Assembly (NCBI GenBank): GCA_029891385.1
Contig: CM057235.1
Coordinates: 22,809,120-22,873,119 of the forward strand
Length of the DNA: 64,000 nt
Reading direction: 5' to 3'
Origin: Erythroxylum novogranatense
Lineage: Eukaryota > Streptophyta > Magnoliopsida > Malpighiales > Erythroxylaceae
In this document: piece by piece, positions 11,678 through 24,213 of the stretch
How the letters are laid out: each line of letters opens with the position of its first letter
Numbering within the stretch: position 1 is the first letter of the stretch
Notes under the pieces: model-generated
The model's database searches: none
What the model was told of the DNA's origin: nothing
The model's input: only the letters and a program-made list of their open reading frames with translations
Translations under genes and position numbers: made by a program

Positions 11678-14600
11678 TGTAACATCCCCTCTCCTATAGG
11701 AAGGGTATTTTGGTAATTAGGTTGGGTTCGGGATATGTAATTATATCTCGGCATGCGCATACAGCATATAGTCTCTATAATTACTGATTGGTTGCACATG
11801 CACGTAGTATACATGCATTCATGTCATATTAAACTTAGGGTTGAAATTGAACTTCGTGTGAAATTAATGGGGTAATTGAGTTTGGAAAATTATTTGGATG
11901 TGCCATAAATCGTTTTACATTTTAGGGATTTTAGGAATTTTCTGAATTTTAGGAAACAATTCTGGATCGGTAAAATCGCCAATTGGCGAATCGGTCAATT
12001 CTCGGTAGCAAAGATCGCTACCAAAGGCACGATAATATTGGGTATATTATTTTGGGACTGAAAGTAGGGTCATTAGAGTTAAATGGAGTAACATTTTAGA
12101 CTGGATTAAATAATTGATAATTTGACTTTTCTTTAAAGTAGAACCAACCATAATTTGCCATTTAAAAGTATCATTTAATGCTCTTTCATCAACACTCTCG
12201 GATTTGTTTTAAAAGAAAGGAAAGTAGTAGAAATGGTAAGGCTTTGTTATACCCATCCGAAGATACAAACACTCAAACTTCTTCTCCATTGAAAACCATC
12301 GATTTTGCTTTCCTTTTCTCCATTTTCTCCATAGCTTTAAGCAAAGTTCTTTGATCTCATCAAGGCTAGATGATGAGTGTGGTCTATACTTGAGAAGGAA
12401 AAGGTGGTAGCTTGGTATAAAGGTTAGAAGGTAAAAGTTGGAAGTAGAAGCTTTGAAGGAGAATTGTGTTAGGTAAGTTTCATTTAAGTATTTGAGTTTA
12501 ATGATGTCTTTCATATGGATTAAATGCCATGATAGTGTGGGGTAGTTAATAAATGGGTTTAAAGCATGTATTAGGTTTAGGTAGGCATTAAAGTGATGGT
12601 TATTATGATTTGATGAAAAAGGGATGAGGCTAGGTGAAGATGCATTGAAGTTAATGTTATAGTTTGATTTTTGGATTGAATAGGGATAATTAATTGAGTA
12701 TTTGAATTGAGGAATTTAGTGCTGCCAATTTTTTAGTGTTAGCCCTAATATATGTATGATGGTATTAATATTTAATTTGTATTTATTTTGATGTTTAGTG
12801 ATGTGAAAAAGATATTGGAAGTGTTTGAACTAAGGTTAACATTGAATCTGGAAAATGAGATTTGTAATAGATGTTACTGTTTTATTCATAACTTATTGTG
12901 TAGAAATGCAAATGAGGTAAGGTTAGTGGCCACTGAAACTTTGGGATGTTGGCTTTAATTTAGTGTGAAATAGGTGTTGTTGAATTTCAATGATAGAAGG
13001 GTGAAATTTTGCATGGAAAGTTACTGTTCCATTGCCTGTGAACAGTAACCGCCACCATGACATCTGAGTTTTGTTGATTTGTATGAATTAATTGAGATGG
13101 AATTAGGGAGAATGGTCTTCATGGAAGTTGTAGTATATTTGATTATCTTTCCATTGCTACTGGTCTTGCTATTTTTGGAATTGTGTGTTGGGAGATATGA
13201 ATTGATTACTAATGGCTGGTTTTGAGCATTTTGGATGAAACCTAGTTTAAGTGTGATTTTGTGAGTTTACTGATTTGAGGCAATTTTAACATTTTATGTG
13301 GACTGAATTGGTGTGAGTGAGCTTCTGAAAAGTTGTAGAGGAAGAGATTATCTTGAAATTGATATTTGGTATGTAATTTTAGAAGTCAGAATTGGGAGAT
13401 ATGATTTTTCAAAAACTGATCCTACATTAGGTTATGAATGGCTGATGACAACAGAAACTTCCATAACAGTTTTCAAATGGTTAGAGATCGAATTGGATGA
13501 TGAGTGCTTCATGAAAATTGAATTTTGAGATGTTATCTTTTCAGGGATATAAAGTTCTGAATTTATTGACTTGTATAATGGAAGTTATGCTTCTTGTAAG
13601 ATTACTACCCAAAGTGAAGGATTTCAGGGACAGTAACATTAGATGAATTAATTGACTTGGTTGGCAATAGAATTTGATTTTGGGTTGTTCATGAAAGTTG
13701 TTGAGGACATTGTGAACTTGTTGACCATATTTTTGTGGTAATTTATTACTGAAGAATCAGTGAGTTATGACATTGAAAATGTACTGCCCTGTGTTGATGA
13801 AAAGTTAGTAGGCAGAAAGTTTGATGGGTTATTTGATACCCTTAGGGTTGGATTTGATTTTTTTGGTCTTCTTGAGAGTTGTAGAGCTTTGCATAAGCTT
13901 TCCAATGAGGTATAGTGGGTATTTTTCTGAATTGTGTGCTAAAAGTTAGAGTGGATGGAAATTAAGATTGAAATCTGGAAAAAAGGGCGAGGTAGCAGTG
14001 GAAACTCGCCGCCTCGCGAGGGCGACGTTTCGCCTCGCCCTCGCGAGATTTAGTGGCTGGTCGCGAGGGCGACGCCTCGCCCTCGCGACGAAGTGAGGCG
14101 ATTTCGCCTCGCGAGGGCGACGTCTCGCCCCCGCGAGGCGGGCGTTTCAGTATATATGTATATATAATTATTTTATTTTGATTATTATTTGTTATTAAAA
14201 GGTACAATTGTTCTTTTGTCAATTTCTTTCCCGTCCGACGTCCGATTGACCTGATTCCAGAGGCATCGGATTCGTTGAATATTTAATTTCATTTTCTGAG
14301 AAATCGGGAATTTTTAGACGGGAATTTGACGTAGCCCCTATTGACGGAACTTGTAAACACTGTTTTATTTAATTGGGGACCTATAGAGGTCCGAATTGCG
14401 CACCGTCAGCGCCTATGGATTTCTAATTTTTCATAGAATTTTATTATGGGGAAATATTGGATTAGGGCCGGGATTGCCATGAACATGCATTATATACATT
14501 TTACTGATTTCATGTGCATTGTTTAATCATTTACACCAATGGTAATAGTTATTCATTTAATTTGTTATAGAGGCTCCAGTGGACCATCGTTCCACAGAAT

Positions 14601-15670
14601 TGGCAGAGACTTCCCGGCGTTAGCGTGGAAGTTATTAGGTGAGTAACCTAGTTGGTTATTCCAATCTATGTGTTAACTGTGAATTGATTGCCCTACGGGG
14701 AATACATGAATTATTGTTGTGACCTGACTGCCCTACGGGGATTACATGAATTATAACTGTGATTGATTGCCCTACGGGGATTATGTGGTATTACTGACTG
14801 TGAATTTACATGAGGTAACTGTTTAATTGAATTGAATATTGGACTGTGAAATACCATGTTTACTGTTGTGAAACATGTGCATTCATGCAAAATACATCAC
14901 TGTATTAAAAGGAAAATTGTGAACCGAGGCGCCATCAGATTGAACCGAGCCTAGAGCTCGATATCTTGAACCGAGCCTCGAGCTCGATGGGAGATAATTC
15001 TCCCAGAGCCGCGTCTATCTTGATCATTTATTATGCGCTCGGTCACAATACTGAAATGAATGGAAAAAAAAAAAAAGAGTCACATGTGCATTGCATACTG
15101 GATTCTATATCTGACAATATTTTTAACTGGGTGTATATTTACTGTACTGTGACTGTAATTATTCTGTGACTGTATTCATGTTGTGTTTTGTATAATTACT
15201 GCGTGTATACTGTTTCATGCTTATATGATGCATGAATTGGGAGGACCATCGATGATGGTTTCTCATTGAGTTCGCAAACTCACCCAAAATTGCAACTTAT
15301 TTTTCGGGCCTAGCATGAGCAGATAGCTCCTCGGGACTGTAGAGCCGATCTGATGGATTGGCGAGAAAAGCAATGGCTCAAAGGTCGGTCACCGGGCTTT
15401 CTTTTGGAGACCGATAGTTAGATCTGGTTATTGTATAATCTGATATGTGTAACTTAAAAAGTACTGACAGTTGTGAATTATTAAGTTTTGAATGAATGAA
15501 ATGGAATCTAGTTTGGTTTTAAAAAGTAGCCAGTTTCTTATTACTGTCTTATGATTGTGATGCCATGAGGAGTGTAGTGGTTGTTGTCGGTAGTGGTCTC
15601 TTGTCGTAGGATATGTATCGGAATGACCTACGGGCGTTCCGGTGGATACCCTATATGGTGGGGCGCTACA
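11678..15670 (+). repeat. 5' LTR of the 12.5-kb chromovirus
   Basis: It begins TGTAACATCC and ends GGCGCTACA just before the primer-binding site. Splice-like signals occur in order: donor at 12473 (AG|GTAAGT), acceptor at 14569-14570 (TTGTTATAG), donor at 14639 (AG|GTGAGTAA). The next acceptor site reads TTTTCGGG near 15306, where the twin LTR has TTTTTCAGG. A GC-rich repeat island lies at 14010-14147, and three TGCCCTACGGGG units at about 14689-14780. It differs from the 3' LTR mainly by homopolymer length and at ACTG sites. Confidence 0.92.
14005..14147. repeat. GC-rich word-repeat island in the 5' LTR
   Basis: In otherwise AT-rich LTR sequence, GCGAGGGCGACG and its complement CGCCTCGCCCTCGCG alternate several times, so the island can form strong stems. 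The same island is at 22557-22699 in the 3' LTR. It is absent from the related LTR at 58772-62599, so it was gained or lost within the family. Confidence 0.8.
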
Positions 15671-15675
15671 TTTGG

Positions 15676-15687
15676 TGGTATCAGAGC
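15676..15687 (+). other. Primer-binding site (initiator-Met tRNA type)
   Basis: TGGTATCAGAGC lies five bases after the 5' LTR. It is the standard plant retrotransposon match to the 3' end of initiator-Met tRNA, where minus-strand DNA synthesis starts. Confidence 0.92.
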
Positions 15688-15848
15688 ATGGTTTGGCATC
15701 TTTTGGGAATAGTAACAATATAGGTATGAATCAGATGGAACTGTTGAAACTGATCAGAATTTTTGTTTTGTTTTAGGTCTTCGGTACTAGGTGATCAGGT
15801 TGAGCGGCCGGTGACCAGGGATCCGTGGGAGCAAGTAGGGAGTCTTCT

Positions 15849-18800
15849 ATGCCTCGTCTTGGAGTTGCCTCCTCGAGTTTCCGTGAGGGAAAGGAGGTAT
15901 GACTTCTTCTGCAAAGCGGGGTGAGATTTTATGGCGATCTGAGACCCGCCGAGGCCGAGGATGGTTGGAGAGGCGGAGAGAGTCTTGACGGATGGATGCG
16001 AACTGATGAGAGGTTCGATTATGCGATATCAACATTGCGGGCCCAAAGATATAAGTGGTGGAAGGCGTGCGGCGGTACCACCAGGCCTTGCTTCTCGTGG
16101 GCTGATTTTACGAGGGCCTTGAGGATAATTATATGCCCAAGGTCTATCTTGACATGAAGATGCGGGAGTTTCGGAACTAAAGCGGGGTAGGATGTCGGTG
16201 GTGATTATGAGGTAAAATTTAATGAGTGATAGATTATACTCTTGTGATGGTCCCGTGAGGCGATAAGTCTGCCGGAGGTTCGAGAATGGCCTCAACACCG
16301 AGATCCGTACCAGTTGGCTTGGTGGGACATGGGTACATTCATTGAGTTGAGGGTCGCCTGCTAGTTAGAGCAAAGCGGAGATGAGAGACGAGTTGAGATT
16401 GGGTCCCGGTAAGCGCCCAATGATAGTCGAGGCGACTCTGGCGGGAGCTTTAGTAAGCGCCTTGAGCGGGACTTTCAGTCTCCGGAAGGTTCGAGACGAT
16501 CTGGATTTGGGCGGAGGGGAGATTTGGATCGACCGGTAGTGGTAGTGGCGGAGGCTCGGCGATTTCTCCAGTGTGCCCGCATTGTGATAGAAGACACGAT
16601 GGGGAGTGTTGGTGGCTTCTTGGGGCTTGTTTGAGGTGCTTGGCTCGACTGAGCATCGGTCGAGGATTGCCTGATACATTGAGAGTTCAACTTCTTTGGT
16701 AGTGGGCGAGTCGGGTAGTAGTATGTCTGCATGAGATAGAGTGGGTGGATCCGGACGGAGGGGCCGAGGTAGAGGCCGTGGTAGGTGAGGGGTCCTTTGA
16801 GAAGCGAGGGTCGGGCGGCCGACCACGTCGAGCAGTGTATGCCATGACGCGGGGAGGCTCGAGATTCCCCGATGTTGTGGTGGTATGCTTCTTCTTCCGA
16901 TATTGAGGCATTTGCATTCTTGGATCCCGGATCCACGATTCTTTATTGCACCTCATATGGCATGTAGATTGCATGGGGATAGGGAGATGTTACGGTATGG
17001 GCTGAGGTGAGTACACCTCTGTACTACTCTTGCATTGGGAGAGGTCTGCAGGGATGCTCGATTGATTGATCAGCGATATTGAGCGCACCTTATAGTGTTG
17101 CCTCGAGAGAGATCGATGTCATTCGGGATGGATGGTGCCGACGGCCCATAGGGCTATCATGGACTGCTATACCAAGGAGGTTGTGTTGGAGTCTCTGGTC
17201 ACTAGAGTAGTGTTGAGAGGAGTTAGTCGGCGATGCCGGCCGGATGATCTCTTTCCTTAGTGCCACGAGGTTGATGCGAGGAGGGTTGTGAGGCCTATCT
17301 GCTCATGTGATTGACACGAGTTGAGCGAGAGGCTTGGGATATTCCGTGGTTAGGAATTTCGGATGTGTTTCTGATGAGTTACGGGTTTGCCACGGATCGG
17401 AGATGAGTTTACCATTGACCTCGTTCGTGTACCGCTCTATATCTATACCTCCATATAGGATGGCACCTGTGGGCGAGGGAGTTGAAGGTTCGATTCACGA
17501 GGAGTTCTTTGGAGAAGGGTTCATTAGACCTAGTGTTTCACCATGGGAGCTCCGGTTTTGTTTGTGAAGAAAAGGATGGGACTTTGAGGTCGTGCATCGA
17601 TTATAGGCGGTGAATCGGGTGTGAAAGAACAAGTACCCACCGCCTAGGATCGATGACTTATTTGATCGATTGCGAGGGAGCTCGGTGTTCACCAAGTTAG
17701 ATCTGCGATCTGGTTACTATCGATTGAAGATTGCGAGAGGCCGATGTGCCTAAGAGTGCATTTAGGAGCGGTATGGGCATTTCGAGTTTCTAGTGATGCC
17801 GTTTGGGTTGACAAATGCCCCGCAGCTTTTATGGCCTTGATGAATAAGGTATTTCAGCCTACTGGATCGGTTTGTTATAGTTTTCATTGATGACATCCTA
17901 GTGTATTCGAGGGATGAGCAGGGCATAGTGAGCATTTGAGGATTGTGTTACGACGATGAGGAGAGCAGTTGTTCGCCAAATTCAGCAAATGTGAATTTTG
18001 GTTGGATCAGTGATCTTTTGGGGCATATAGTACCGGAGAGGTATTGAGTAGATCCGAGTAAGGTTGAGGCGGTCTTTGAAGTGGGAAGCTCCTAGGAATG
18101 TCTTAGGAGATTCGAGTTTCCTTGGATTGGCTGGTTATTACGGAGGTTTGTCGAGGGTTTTCATTGATCTCGGCCCTCCGACAAAACTTCGAGGAAGAAT
18201 GTGCCATTCAGATGGACCGAGGAGTGTCGGAAGAGCTTTGAGGAGTGAAACATCGGTTGACTCTCGCACCGGTGTTGGCTATTCCATCTGGACCGGAGGA
18301 TTTGAGGTGTCAGTGATGCATCACATCGAGGATTGGGATGTGTCTTGATGCAGCATGGTAGAGTCATTGCCTATGCCTCGAGGCAGTTGAGGATTCATGA
18401 GGTAAACTATCCTGTTCATGATTTGGAGTTAAGCTGCGATCGTATTTGCATTGAAGATTTGGAGGCATTACATATGGTGAGACCTTTCAAATCTTCTTGA
18501 CCATAAGAGTTTGAGATACCTCTTGAGCGAGAGAGTTGAATTTGAGGCGAGAGGAGGTGGCTTGAGTTGTTGAAGGATTCTGATTGTCTTATTGAGTATC
18601 ACCACGAAAGGCTAATGTGGTGGCGGATGCTCGAGTAGAAAGTCACATCTGATGCAGCTCGATTGAGCAATGAGATTGCCTAATTTGATTCGATTAAGAG
18701 CTTTGAATGTGCGGATGAATTTGGAGCGGGATGGAGTATTATTGGCTACATTGAGATTGAGACCGATGCTCTTGGGCGGATTAAGAGGGTTCGGGATAAG

Positions 18801-20217
18801 GATCTGTTATGGTGAGGCCGATTGAGAAAGTGAAGGCCGATTCGAGATCTGAGTTTGATGTGAGAGATGAGACTCTATGGATAGGCGAGACTTTGTGTGC
18901 TGATGTAGATGATCCGAGGCGAGAGATCTTGGAGGAGGCTCACATGGCCACATATCTATGCATCCCGGTACTACCAAGATGTATAACACCCTTAAGCAAC
19001 ATTTCGGTGGCTGGTATGAAGAAGCGGTGGTGAGTATGTGTCCAGTGTTTGACGTGCCGTGAAGTTAAAGCCGAGCACCAAGCTCCAATGAGGGAAGCTT
19101 CATTCGTTGCCTATTCCGGAGTGGAAATGGGAGCGGATCACCATGGACTTCATTATGGGTTTGCCTAGGGCGCCGAGGCAAAGATGATGCTATCTGGGTC
19201 ATAGTGGACGGTTAACTAAATCGGCTCATTTCTTGGCAGTGAGGGAGAATAATACTATGGATCAGTTGGCCCAGAAGTATGTGGCGGAGATAGTGAGACT
19301 GCACGGGGTTCCAGTGTCGATAGTGTCTGACAGGGATCCCAGATTTACTTCGAGGTTACGCGAGTTCTGATCTGCTATGGGTACTAAGTTGAATTTCGAT
19401 CTGACATTTCATCCTCGACATGATGGGCGAGTGAGAGGGCGATTAAGGCTGTTGAGGATATGCTTGAGCATGTGTTGGAGTTCGAGAGAGCATGGGATCA
19501 GTACTTGGCCTTGATAGAGTTTGCATATAACAATCACTATCATAGTAGCATCGGGATGGCTCCATATGAGGCACTGTATGGGCGACCGTGTAGATCGCCT
19601 TTGTATTGGGACGAAGAGGGAGTAAGGATGATTGAGGGGCCTGAGTTGATTCAGGATACTGTTGATAAAGTGAAACTGATTCGGAGTCGCATTAAGGCGG
19701 CTCAGGATAGACAGAAGAGCTATGTTGATCAGCATAGGAGGGACATTGAGTATAATGTGGGCGACAAAGTGTTCTTACGGGTGTCACCGTGGCGTGGTGT
19801 ACTGAGATTTGGGAGAAAGGGGAAGTTAAGCCCTAGGTACATTGGTCCATATGAGATCACTGAGAGGATCGGACCTTTGGCCTACAGGCTAGCTTTACCG
19901 AGTGAGATGTCTCAGTTACATGACGTCTTCCATGTGAGTATGCTCATGAGATATCGGTCGGATCCGACACATGTGATACCGGCTCAGGAGATTGAGGTCT
20001 CCAGTAATCTGAGTTATGTGGAGGAGCCGATTCAGATTATCGGGTCTCAGGTGAAACAACTGAGGAATAAGAGTATTCCACTAGTGAAGGTTCTCTGGAG
20101 GAACCATTCGACTGAGGAGGCTACCTGGGAGACCGAGGAGCATATGAGGAGACAGTATCCTCACCTTTTCGATCAAACAGGTAAGAATTTCGAGGACGAA
20201 ATTTTTGTTAGGAGGAG
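15849..20217 (+). pseudogene. Chromovirus gag-pol, broken by many small indels
   Basis: Domains can be followed in changing frames. There is a gag region (about 15849-16500) and a CCHC-type knuckle (CPHCDRRHDGEC at about 16573). A protease-end stretch (HRAIMDCYTK-like, about 17150) follows. The RT has an FVKKKDG-like start near 17560, [11 protein letters not shown] near 17695 and an intact FIDDILVYSR near 17885. RNase H has DHKSLRYLL near 18500. The integrase zinc region is near 18950 and the core SDRDPRF near 19330. From 19460 a clean 250-codon frame covers the integrase end, GPYEITERIGPLAYRL, HDVFHVSML and the chromodomain-like tail LVKVLWRNHS. Upstream of 19460 the frame breaks every 100-200 bases, mostly by loss or gain of one or two bases, often at CAG, CTG or CCGG words. 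This may partly be a sequence-quality effect. ATG 15849 is a tentative gag start. Confidence 0.85.
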
Positions 20218-20220
20218 AAT
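20208..20220 (+). other. Polypurine tract before the 3' LTR
   Basis: TTAGGAGGAGAAT directly precedes TGTAACATCC of the 3' LTR. It is the plus-strand priming site expected here; the single T's make it weaker than usual. Confidence 0.75.
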
Positions 20221-23200
20221 TGTAACATCCCTCTCCCTCTCTATAGGAAGGGTATTTTGGTAATTAGGTTGGGTTGGGATATGTAATTATATCTCGGCAT
20301 GCGCATCTGACATATAGTCTCTATAATTCTTGATTGGTTGCACATGCACGTAGTATACATGCATTCATGTCATATTAAACTTAGGGTTGAAATTGAACTT
20401 CTGTGTGAAATTAATGGGGTAATTGAGTTTGGAAAATTATTTGGACTGTGCCATAAATCGTTTTACATTTTTAGGGATTTTTAGGAATTTTTCTGAATTT
20501 TTCCGGAAACAATTCCTGGACCGGTAAAATCGCCAATTGGCGAATCGGTCAATTCTCGGTAGCAAAGATCGCTACCCAGTGGCACAGTAATATTGGGTAT
20601 ATTATTTTGGGACTGAAAGTAGGGTCATTAGAGTTAAATGGAGTAACATTTTAGACTGGATTAAATAATTGATAATTTGACTTTTCTTTAAAGTAGAACC
20701 AACCATAATTTGCCATTTAAAAGTATCATTTAATGCTCTTTCATCAACACTCTCGGATTTGTTTTAAAAGAAAGGAAAGTAGTAGAAATGGTAAGGCTTT
20801 GTTATACCCATCCGAAGATACAAACACTCAAACTTCTTCTCCATTGAAAACCATCGATTTTGCTTTCCTTTTCTCCATTTTCTCCATAGCTTTAAGCAAA
20901 GTTCTTTGATCTCATCAAGGCTAGATGATGAGTGTGGTCTATACTTGAGAAGGAAAAGGTGGTAGCTTGGTATAAAGGTTAGAAGGTAAAAGTTGGAAGT
21001 AGAAGCTTTGAAGGAGAATTGTGTTAGGTAAGTTTCATTTAAGTATTTGAGTTTAATGATGTCTTTCATATGGATTAAATGCCATGATAGTGTGGGGTAG
21101 TTAATAAATGGGTTTAAAGCATGTATTAGGTTTAGGTAGGCATTAAAGTGATGGTTATTATGATTTGATGAAAAAGGGATGAGGCTAGGTGAAGATGCAT
21201 TGAAGTTAATGTTATAGTTTGATTTTGGATTGAATAGGGATAATTAATTGAGTATTTGAATTGAGGAATTTAGTGCTGCCAATTTTTAGTGTTAGCCCTA
21301 ATATATGTATGATGGTATTAATATTTAATTTGTATTTATTTTGATGTTTAGTGATGTGAAAAGATATTGGAAGTGTTTGAACTAAGGTTAACATTGAATC
21401 TGGAAAATGAGATTTGTAATAGATGTTACTGTTTTATTCATAACTTATTGTGTAGAAATGCAAATGAGGTAAAGTTAGTGGCCACTGAAACTTTGGGATG
21501 TTGGCTTTAATTTAGTGTGAAATAGGTGTTGTTGAATTTCAATGATAGAAGGGTGAAATTTTGCATGGAAAGTTACTGTTCCATTGCCTGTGAACAGTAA
21601 CCGCCACCATGACATCTGAGTTTTGTTGATTTGTATGAATTAATTGAGATGGAATTAGGGAGAATGGTCTTCATGGAAGTTGTAGTATATTTGATTATCT
21701 TTCCATTGCTACTGGTCTTGCTATTTTTGAATTGTGTGTTGGGAGATATGAATTGATTACTAATGGCTGGTTTTGAGCATTTTGGATGAAACCTAGTTTA
21801 AGTGTGATTTTGTGAGTTTACTGATTTGAGGCAATTTTAACATTTTATGTGGACTGAATTGGTGTGAGTGAGCTTCTGAAAAGTTGTAGAGGAAGAGATT
21901 ATCTTGAAATTGATATTTGGTATGTAATTTTTAGAAGTCAGAATTGGGAGATATGATTTTTCAAAAACTGATCCTACATTAGGTTATGAATGGCTGATGA
22001 CAACAGAAACTTCCATAACAGTTTTCAAATGGTTAGAGATCGAATTGGATGATGAGTGCTTCATGAAAATTGAATTTTGAGATGTTATCTTTTCAGGGAT
22101 ATAAAGTTCTGAATTTATTGACTTGTATAATGGAAGTTATGCTTCTTGTAAGATTACTACCCAAAGTGAAGGATTTCAGGGACAGTAACATTAGATGAAT
22201 TAATTGACTTGGTTGGCAATAGAATTTGATTTTGGGTTGTTCATGAAAGTTGTTGAGGACATTGTGAACTTGTTGACCATATTTTTGTGGTAATTTATTA
22301 CTGAAGAATCAGTGAGTTATGACATTGAAAATGTACTGCCCTGTGTTGATGAAAAGTTAGTAGGCAGAAAGTTTGATGGGTTATTTGATACCCTTAGGGT
22401 TGGATTTGATTTTTTTGGTCTTCTTGAGAGTTGTAGAGCTTTGCATAAGCTTTCCAATGAGGTATAGTGGGTATTTTTCTGAATTGTGTGCTAAAAGTTA
22501 GAGTGGATGGAAATTAAGATTGAAATCTGGAAAAAAGGGCGAGGTAGCAGTGGAAACTCGCCGCCTCGCGAGGGCGACGTTTCGCCTCGCCCTCGCGAGA
22601 TTTAGTGGCTGGTCGCGAGGGCGACGCCTCGCCCTCGCGACGAAGTGAGGCGATTTCGCCTCGCGAGGGCGACGTCTCGCCCCCGCGAGGCGGGCGTTTC
22701 AGTATATATGTATATATAATTATTTTTATTTTTGATTATTATTTGTTATTAAAAGGTACAATTGTTCTTTTGTCAATTTCTTTCCCGTCCGACGTCCGAT
22801 TGACCTGATTCCAGAGGCATCGGATTCGTTGAATATTTAATTTCATTTTCTGAGAAATCGGGAATTTTTAGACGGGAATTTGACGTAGCCCCTATTGACG
22901 GAACTTGTAAACACTGTTTTATTTAATTGGGGACCTATAGAGGTCCGAATTGCGCACCGTCAGCGCCTATGGATTTCTAATTTTTCATAGAATTTTATTA
23001 TGGGGAAATATTGGATTAGGGCCGGATTGCCATGAACATGCATTATATACATTTCTTGATTTCATGTGCATTGTTTAATCATTTACACCAATGGTAATAG
23101 TTATTCATTTAATTTGTTATAGAGGCTCCAGTGGACCATCGTTCCACGAATTGGCGAGAGACTTCCGGCGTTAGCGTGGAAGTTATTAGGTGAGTAACCT

Positions 23201-24213
23201 AGTTGGTTATTCCAATCTGTGTTAGCTGTGAATTGATTGCCTATGGGGAATACATGAATTATTGTTGTGACTCAACGCGCCTACGGGGATTACATGAATT
23301 ATAAGCGTGATTGATTGCCCTCTACGGGATTATGTGGTATTCTTGATTGTGAATTTACATGAGGTAACTGTTTAATTGAATTGAATATTGAATTTGTGAA
23401 ATACCATGTTTCTTGTTGTGAAACATGTGCATTCATGCACAAATACATCCTGTTGTTAAAGGAAAATTGTGAACCGAGGCGCCATCAGATCTGAACCGAG
23501 CCTAGAGCTCGATATCTTGAACCGAGCCTCGAGCTCGATGGGAGATAATTCTCCCAGACGCGTCTATCTTGATCAACATTATCGCTCGGTCACAATCTTG
23601 AAATGAATCGGAAAAAAAAAAAGAGTCACATGTGCATTGCATCTTGGATTCTATATCGACAATATTTTTAATCGGGTGTATATTCTTGTCTTGTGATTGT
23701 AATTATTCGTGATCGTATTCATGTTGTGTTTTGTATAATTCTGCGTGTATCTTGTTTCATGCTTATATGATGCATGAATTGGGAGGACCATCGATGATGG
23801 TTTCTCATTGAGTTCGCATGAACTCACCCAAAATTGCAACTTATTTTTCAGGCCTAGCATGACAGATAGCTCCTCGGACCGTAGAGCCGTATACAAATGG
23901 ATTGGCGAGAAAAGCAATGGCTCAAAGGTCGGTCACCGGGCTTTCTTTTGGAGACCGATAGTTAGATCTGGTTATTGTATAAGACAAGATGTGTAACTTA
24001 AAAAGTCTTGTGATTGTGAATTATTAAGTTTTGAATGAATGAAATGGAATCTAGTTTGGTTTTAAAAAGTAGCGATTTCTTATTCTTGTCTTATGATTGT
24101 GATGCCATGAGGAGTGTAGTGGTTGTTGTCGGTAGTGGTCTCTTGTCGTAGGATATGTATCGGAATGACCTACGGGCGTTCTGGTGGATACCCTATGGTA
24201 AGGGGGCGCTACA
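20221..24213 (+). repeat. 3' LTR of the 12.5-kb chromovirus
   Basis: It has the same length as the 5' LTR. Splice-like signals are at 21028 (donor), 23121-23122 (acceptor), 23190 (donor) and 23850-23851 (acceptor TTTTTCAG). The central part (about 20600-23020) is nearly identical to its twin except for one-base homopolymer changes. The first 400 bp and the last 1.2 kb carry many edits, with ACTG in the 5' LTR almost always replaced here, commonly by CTTG. Confidence 0.92.

Larger units (their letters stand above)
11678..24213 (+). mobile_element. Full-length Tekay-like Ty3/gypsy chromovirus (12,536 bp), coding part decayed
   Basis: Two LTRs of 3,993 bp each (11678-15670 and 20221-24213) flank a 4,550-bp internal region with a primer-binding site and a polypurine tract. 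Both element ends read TGTAACATCC...GCTACA. The 5-bp target duplication CTTAA is present at 11673-11677 and 24214-24218. The insertion splits a minus-strand gypsy pol exactly in its RNase H region. Internal domains run gag, protease, RT, RNase H, integrase and chromodomain-like tail on the plus strand. Assignment to a Tekay-like clade is inferred from LTR length, the chromodomain-like tail and the close relative at the right edge. Confidence 0.92.

Noticed and set aside
12209..12514. Identical 101-codon minus-strand open frames here and at 20764-21069
   Set aside because: They are antisense within the two LTR copies. Identity comes from LTR duplication and there is no family resemblance.
16365..16974. 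Three overlapping 95-153-codon minus-strand open frames
   Set aside because: They lie antisense to the GC-richer gag and zinc-knuckle part of the chromovirus; low-complexity Pro/Ser/Arg translations.
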